In this document: piece after piece, positions 35,465 through 38,993 of the stretch | Position numbering within the stretch: position 1 is the first letter of the stretch | How the letters are laid out: each line of letters begins with the position of its first letter | Source: an uncultured Parabacteroides sp. | Lineage (GTDB): Bacteria; Bacteroidota; Bacteroidia; Bacteroidales; Tannerellaceae | NCBI GenBank assembly: GCA_900770835.1 | Contig: CAAGLQ010000074.1 | Span: 1 to 38,993, forward strand | Reading direction: 5' to 3' | DNA length: 38,993 nucleotides | Position numbers and translations under genes: made by a program | Notes under the pieces: model-generated | What the model saw: only the letters and a program-made list of their open reading frames with translations | Told to the model about the DNA's origin: nothing | Database searches by the model: none

Positions 35465-35973
35465 GTGAGTTCGACGAATTATAATTGACTGCAAAATTGG
35501 TGATTGGCGAAAGTTGTTGTAATTTTATAGTTCTCAATTACAAAGAGATACAAACAACAGAAGCGACGTTATCATCATGATTCATCCAGATGTCACATCT
35601 TGCCCTACTGTTCCTCCGTAGTAAGTTTGTAGTGGCTCTAAACCAAACTCGGTGCTCCTCTAAACCAAACTCGGTGAAGCTCTAATCCCAGATTAGAGGA
35701 ATGAGGGCGTTTCACCGAATTTGGTTCGTAGCTATTTCTGAGGAAGACAATCGTTTCGTAGAACTCGAAAATGTGGTGGTAGTTTTGATGATAGTGATGT
35801 AGATGACAGGAAACCTTTGGAATACAATTCCTTTATCAAACTAATCTATGGCAAATCATCGCAAATACGCTGAGGGCTATCGCCGCTATTGTAATTTTCT
35901 CCAAAAGCCGTATGTCTATCTACAACGCACATTAGGCACACAGCTTGCTTTATTCTGAATTCGTCGAACTCAC
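35465..35973. mobile_element. 509-bp segment bounded by perfect 16-bp inverted repeats
   Basis: GTGAGTTCGACGAATT at 35465-35480 is matched by its exact reverse complement AATTCGTCGAACTCAC at 35958-35973. The interior has no long reading frame. One short frame near the right end gives MANHRKYAEGYRRYCNFLQK and about 17 more residues. No clear target duplication flanks the repeats. Possible identities are a non-autonomous element (MITE-like), a deleted insertion sequence, or an invertible segment; I cannot choose. It occupies most of the gap beyond the NUDIX remnant. Confidence 0.55.
35636..35726. repeat. Direct and inverted repeats with nested hairpin
   Basis: CTCTAAACCAAACTCGGTG occurs at 35636-35654 and again at 35658-35676 (22-bp period). 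An inverse copy CACCGAATTTGGTT (one mismatch) is at 35713-35726. Between copy 2 and the inverse copy lies a perfect 8-bp hairpin, CTCTAATC-CCA-GATTAGAG (35680-35698). The whole can fold as a hairpin within a larger stem. Confidence 0.8.
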
Positions 35974-36040
35974 ATTATTTATAATGCCTATGAGAAATAT
36001 AAGTAGAAGGGGAAAAATTCTAAAATACAGAAGAAGATGA

Positions 36041-36193
36041 AACAATTTTATCCGGCTTTATTGTGAGGAATCGCAATTATCGGAGGTGCCCAAACTCTTA
36101 CAGGTTGCTTATTGTGCCTACAGTGGAACACATCGTCGTAATCACAACAAAGGTCCGTACCTTTTCCCCATTACGCAACGTAATATGAATTAG
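36041..36193 (+). other. Orphan 50-codon reading-frame tail
   Basis: The frame after TGA 36038-36040 runs to TAG 36191-36193 and reads FIRLYCEESQLSEVPKLL followed by QVAYCAYSGTHRRNHNKG and PYLFPITQRNMN. There is no start codon in a sensible place. The composition is protein-like, so it is probably the 3' end of a decayed gene; I do not recognise the family. The rest of 35974-36376 holds no gene, only the hairpins listed. Confidence 0.35.
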
Positions 36194-36313
36194 TACCCTT
36201 TTTTCACACACAAGATAAGCTCCCACTTACCAAGGCGTTATGATTCTGCCATGAACCTGGGAGCAAAGATATAATAAAGGGAAAGCAGAATGTAAAAACT
36301 GGAGGGATTTACA

Positions 36314-36351
36314 CACAAAAGGGATGCATCAAAAGACGCACCCCTTTTGTG
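36314..36351 (-). terminator. Terminator after the glucan phosphorylase gene
   Basis: CACAAAAGGGATGC and GCACCCCTTTTGTG form a 14-bp stem (one G-T) with a 10-base loop, about 25 bp beyond the glgP stop. The A and T runs lie inside the stem, so a transcript from either side would meet a U run. Confidence 0.7.
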
Positions 36352-36376
36352 ATATACTTAGTATAAGCAACCTCTA

Positions 36377-38947
36377 TTAGAGCTGGATCCAACGCACGTA
36401 AGCGAAGTCCATGCGGTGAGGCAACTCCTTATGCTGCGGGAACACGCGGAAGCTTACCTTGTGGTTGCCTGCCTCAGACGGAGTCAGCTTCAACTCGAAG
36501 AAGAGCTTAGAGCCCTCTGCCTTCTTCAACTCAAACTGATAGCTCTTCACGAAGCGCAGATCGTGCTTCTCCGGATCCTCCTTAACGATCACCATCTCAG
36601 CACCCAACATGCCCTGCAACTCATGACGATCGATCACCAAGTTGAAGTTGTAGTCTTGACCCACTACCAAGCCGGTTGTGTTGATGTCTTTATCGCAAGA
36701 GAAGCTCTCCACCTGGAAGTTATCCCAGTGCTGAGCCACCTCCTCTTTCCAAGCTGCCACCTCTTTCGCTACCTTGTAGCCATCGGCTGTGATGTGCGCA
36801 GAGCGAGTAGCCAACTTGTGATAGAAACGATCCTCGTAATCATCCAACATACGCTTCATCGTATAATCCGGAGCGATCTTCGTGATGGAGTTCTTGATAT
36901 ACTGAATCCAGTCGGGAGAATAGCCCTTGCTGTTCTTCGCATAATAGGTCGGGATGATCTCGGTCTCCAAGATGTGGTAGATCGTAGCGGCATCCAGCTG
37001 ATCCTGATACTGCTGGTTCTCGTAGGTACGCTTGTCAGTCAACGCCCAACCTGCGCCCTCTTTGTAACCCTCATACCACCAACCGTCGAGTACAGAGAAG
37101 TTCAATACACCGTTCATCTCGGCCTTCTCGCCAGATGTACCGGATGCCTCCAACGGACGTGTCGGGGTGTTCAACCATACATCTACACCTGAGATCAAAC
37201 GACGAGCCAAACGCATGTCGTAGTTCTCCAAAAAGATGATCTTGCCCAAGAACTCCGGACGGCGAGAGATCTCGACGATATGCTTGATCAAGCCCTGACC
37301 ACCACCATCAGCGGGGTGAGCCTTACCGGTGAATACGAACTGGATGGGGAACTGCTCGTTGTTGACGATCTTCGCCAAACGATCCAGGTCGGTGAACAAC
37401 AGGTGCGCACGCTTATAAGTAGCGAAACGACGACCGAAACCGATCAAGAGGGCGTTCGGGTTGATCTTCTCCAAGATAGAGACAACCTTAGAAGGATCGC
37501 CCTGGTTCTTCAACCAACTATCCTTATATTGTACACGGATGTAGTCGATCAACTTCTTCTTCAAGGTCTTGCGGATCTCCCAGATCTCCTCATCGGGTAC
37601 ATCCTGGATAGCCTCCCAACGCTTGCGGTTGGATTGATCAGCAAACATCTCAGCGCCTAACTTCTGATCGTAGAACTTCTTCATCTCCGTAGCAGCCCAT
37701 GTCGGCATGTGTACACCGTTGGTGACATAACCCACGTGCAACTCATCGGGGAAGTAGCCCTTCCATACCGGAGCAAACATGCGCTGAGAAACCTTTCCGT
37801 GCAACCAGCTTACGCCGTTTGCCTCTTGGCAAGTATTCAAAGCGAACACGCTCATAGAGAACTTATCGTTAGAGCCCGGATTCTCACGACCCATGTCGAT
37901 AAACTCCTGCCAGCTGATGCCTAACTTGCCGGGGAACTCGCCCATGTAACGACCGAAGAGGCCCTCGTCGAAATAGTCGTGACCCGCGGGAACCGGTGTG
38001 TGTACGGTGTAAAGCGCTGATGCACGAACCACCTCCAACGCCTGGTTGAAAGAGAGTCCCTCGTTCTGGATGTAATCCACCAAACGCTGTGCGTTGATCA
38101 AAGCGGCATGGCCCTCGTTGCAGTGGTAAACCTGCTTCTTGATGCCCAACTTGTTCAACATCAAGATACCACCGATACCGAGCAAGTACTCCTGCTTCAT
38201 ACGGTTCTCCCAGTCACCACCATAGAGCTGGTGCGTGATGGAACGATCCCACTCACTGTTCTGCGGAATATCCGTATCCATCAAATACAAAGGCACACGA
38301 CCTACGCTAACCTTCCAGACATTGGCGTAAACGATACGGCCGGGATAGGGCACCTCCAACACCAACGGCTCGCCGTTTGACTGCGTCACCTGCGTCAAGG
38401 GCAAAGCGTTGAAGTTCTGCGGCTCGTAGTTTGCGATCTGCTGACCATCCATGGAAAGGGTCTGCGTGAAATAACCATAGCGATACAAGAAACCAACCGC
38501 ACACATGTCGATGTTGCTATCGCTGGCCTCTTTCAGGTAGTCACCGGCCAAGACGCCCAAACCTCCAGAGTAAATCTTTAATACATTCGTCAAGCCATAC
38601 TCCATGCTGAAGTAAGCGACGGAGGGATGAGACTTAGTAGGCTTTACATCAACGTAAGCCTTGAAATCGGCATAAACCTTCTTGATCTCTGCCATGAGGT
38701 CCTTATCCGCGAGGATCTCCTCCATGCGCTTGTGAGAGAGGTTCTGCAACAATAACACAGGGTTACCTTCAGTTGACCGCCACAAAGCGGGGTCGATTTT
38801 ACCGAACAGTTTAGCACCTTCGTGATTCCAAACCCACCACAGGTTGGTAGCGATCTCTTGAAGGGGCTCCAGCTGCTGCGGCAACTTTGAATGAGAATAC
38901 ACGTCCTTCCAAACAGGACTGTTAGCATTGTTCGCCTTAATTTTCAT
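36377..38947 (-). CDS. glgP: Alpha-glucan (glycogen/maltodextrin) phosphorylase
   Basis: This 856-residue GT35 enzyme releases glucose 1-phosphate from alpha-1,4-glucans. The N-terminal DUF3417-type region starts with LEPLQEIATNLWWVWNHEG, the mark of the shorter, non-classical phosphorylase branch. Then come YFSMEYGLTNVLKIYSGGLGVLAGDYLKEASD, HCNEGHAAL, VTNGVHMPTWA, FGRRFATYKRA and the PLP site EASGTSGEKAEMNG with the cofactor Lys near 608. A C-terminal beta domain of about 130 residues follows (KDINTTGLVVGQDYNFNLVI). The start at 38947 is 46 bp from the window edge and no promoter box is visible. A glycogen synthase gene upstream would be expected but is outside the window. Confidence 0.94.
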   Translation of the reverse strand: MKIKANNANSPVWKDVYSHSKLPQQLEPLQEIATNLWWVWNHEGAKLFGKIDPALWRSTEGNPVLLLQNLSHKRMEEILADKDLMAEIKKVYADFKAYVDVKPTKSHPSVAYFSMEYGLTNVLKIYSGGLGVLAGDYLKEASDSNIDMCAVGFLYRYGYFTQTLSMDGQQIANYEPQNFNALPLTQVTQSNGEPLVLEVPYPGRIVYANVWKVSVGRVPLYLMDTDIPQNSEWDRSITHQLYGGDWENRMKQEYLLGIGGILMLNKLGIKKQVYHCNEGHAALINAQRLVDYIQNEGLSFNQALEVVRASALYTVHTPVPAGHDYFDEGLFGRYMGEFPGKLGISWQEFIDMGRENPGSNDKFSMSVFALNTCQEANGVSWLHGKVSQRMFAPVWKGYFPDELHVGYVTNGVHMPTWAATEMKKFYDQKLGAEMFADQSNRKRWEAIQDVPDEEIWEIRKTLKKKLIDYIRVQYKDSWLKNQGDPSKVVSILEKINPNALLIGFGRRFATYKRAHLLFTDLDRLAKIVNNEQFPIQFVFTGKAHPADGGGQGLIKHIVEISRRPEFLGKIIFLENYDMRLARRLISGVDVWLNTPTRPLEASGTSGEKAEMNGVLNFSVLDGWWYEGYKEGAGWALTDKRTYENQQYQDQLDAATIYHILETEIIPTYYAKNSKGYSPDWIQYIKNSITKIAPDYTMKRMLDDYEDRFYHKLATRSAHITADGYKVAKEVAAWKEEVAQHWDNFQVESFSCDKDINTTGLVVGQDYNFNLVIDRHELQGMLGAEMVIVKEDPEKHDLRFVKSYQFELKKAEGSKLFFELKLTPSEAGNHKVSFRVFPQHKELPHRMDFAYVRWIQL

Positions 38948-38993
38948 TATCGTGAATTTAAAGTGTTTGTTTCTTTTCCTTAAAAACGGTCGC

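Overview
The window looks like a chromosome segment of a Bacteroidales bacterium, most likely from the Parabacteroides/Tannerellaceae neighbourhood (genus is an inference). Reasons: a fused lpxC-fabZ gene, the Bacteroidetes -7 promoter motif TAnnTTTG in front of many transcription units, menaquinone methylation (menG), SusC-era style TonB-dependent uptake, a gldE/lptC/TPR/coaX gene order typical of the group, and an Mpi-like serine recombinase. Most of the segment is core housekeeping DNA.

Region 1 (1-4670, + strand) is an uptake locus: the 3' part of a CbiK/FetB-like chelatase or haem-binding protein, a TonB-dependent receptor and a PepSY membrane protein. The first two resemble the IhtB/IhtA haem pair of Porphyromonas. 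Region 2 (4700-15740, + strand) is a long head-to-tail run: phoH, purC, menG, aroE, a LysM glucosaminidase, purM, prfA, pyrF, lpxD, lpxC-fabZ, lpxA. It ends in a perfect terminator embedded in a 44-bp tandem repeat. Then come a pRiA4b ORF3-like gene and miaA, a convergent Mpi-type recombinase, and a divergent EamA transporter.

Region 3 (18930-29800, - strand) reads coaX, outer-membrane barrel, TPR protein, lptC, gldE-like; then a PPIase (ppiD/surA-like) with its own promoter box and terminator; then rlmN, a DUF4837 lipoprotein and pdxA. Envelope biogenesis dominates (LPS export, periplasmic folding, lipoproteins). A bidirectional hairpin separates pdxA from the EamA gene.

Region 4 (30000-36370) is different. 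It holds an SRP RNA and tRNA-Thr(TGT) only 3 nt apart behind a textbook -33/-7 promoter. Next is a two-gene module: a SNF2-type helicase and a 603-residue protein whose C-terminus resembles the XPB/Ssl2 N-terminal domain. The helicase is broken twice, by a homopolymer frameshift near its start and an in-frame TGA between motifs II and III. Beyond it lie about 1.5 kb without an intact gene: a dead NUDIX hydrolase, a 509-bp segment bounded by perfect 16-bp inverted repeats with nested palindromes, and two orphan reading-frame tails. This is the part with signs of decay and mobility. Region 5 (36377-38947, - strand) is an intact alpha-glucan phosphorylase.

No CRISPR array, intact IS or prophage is visible. 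The nearest thing to an undescribed system is the SNF2/XPB-N-like pair, seen here in a damaged copy.
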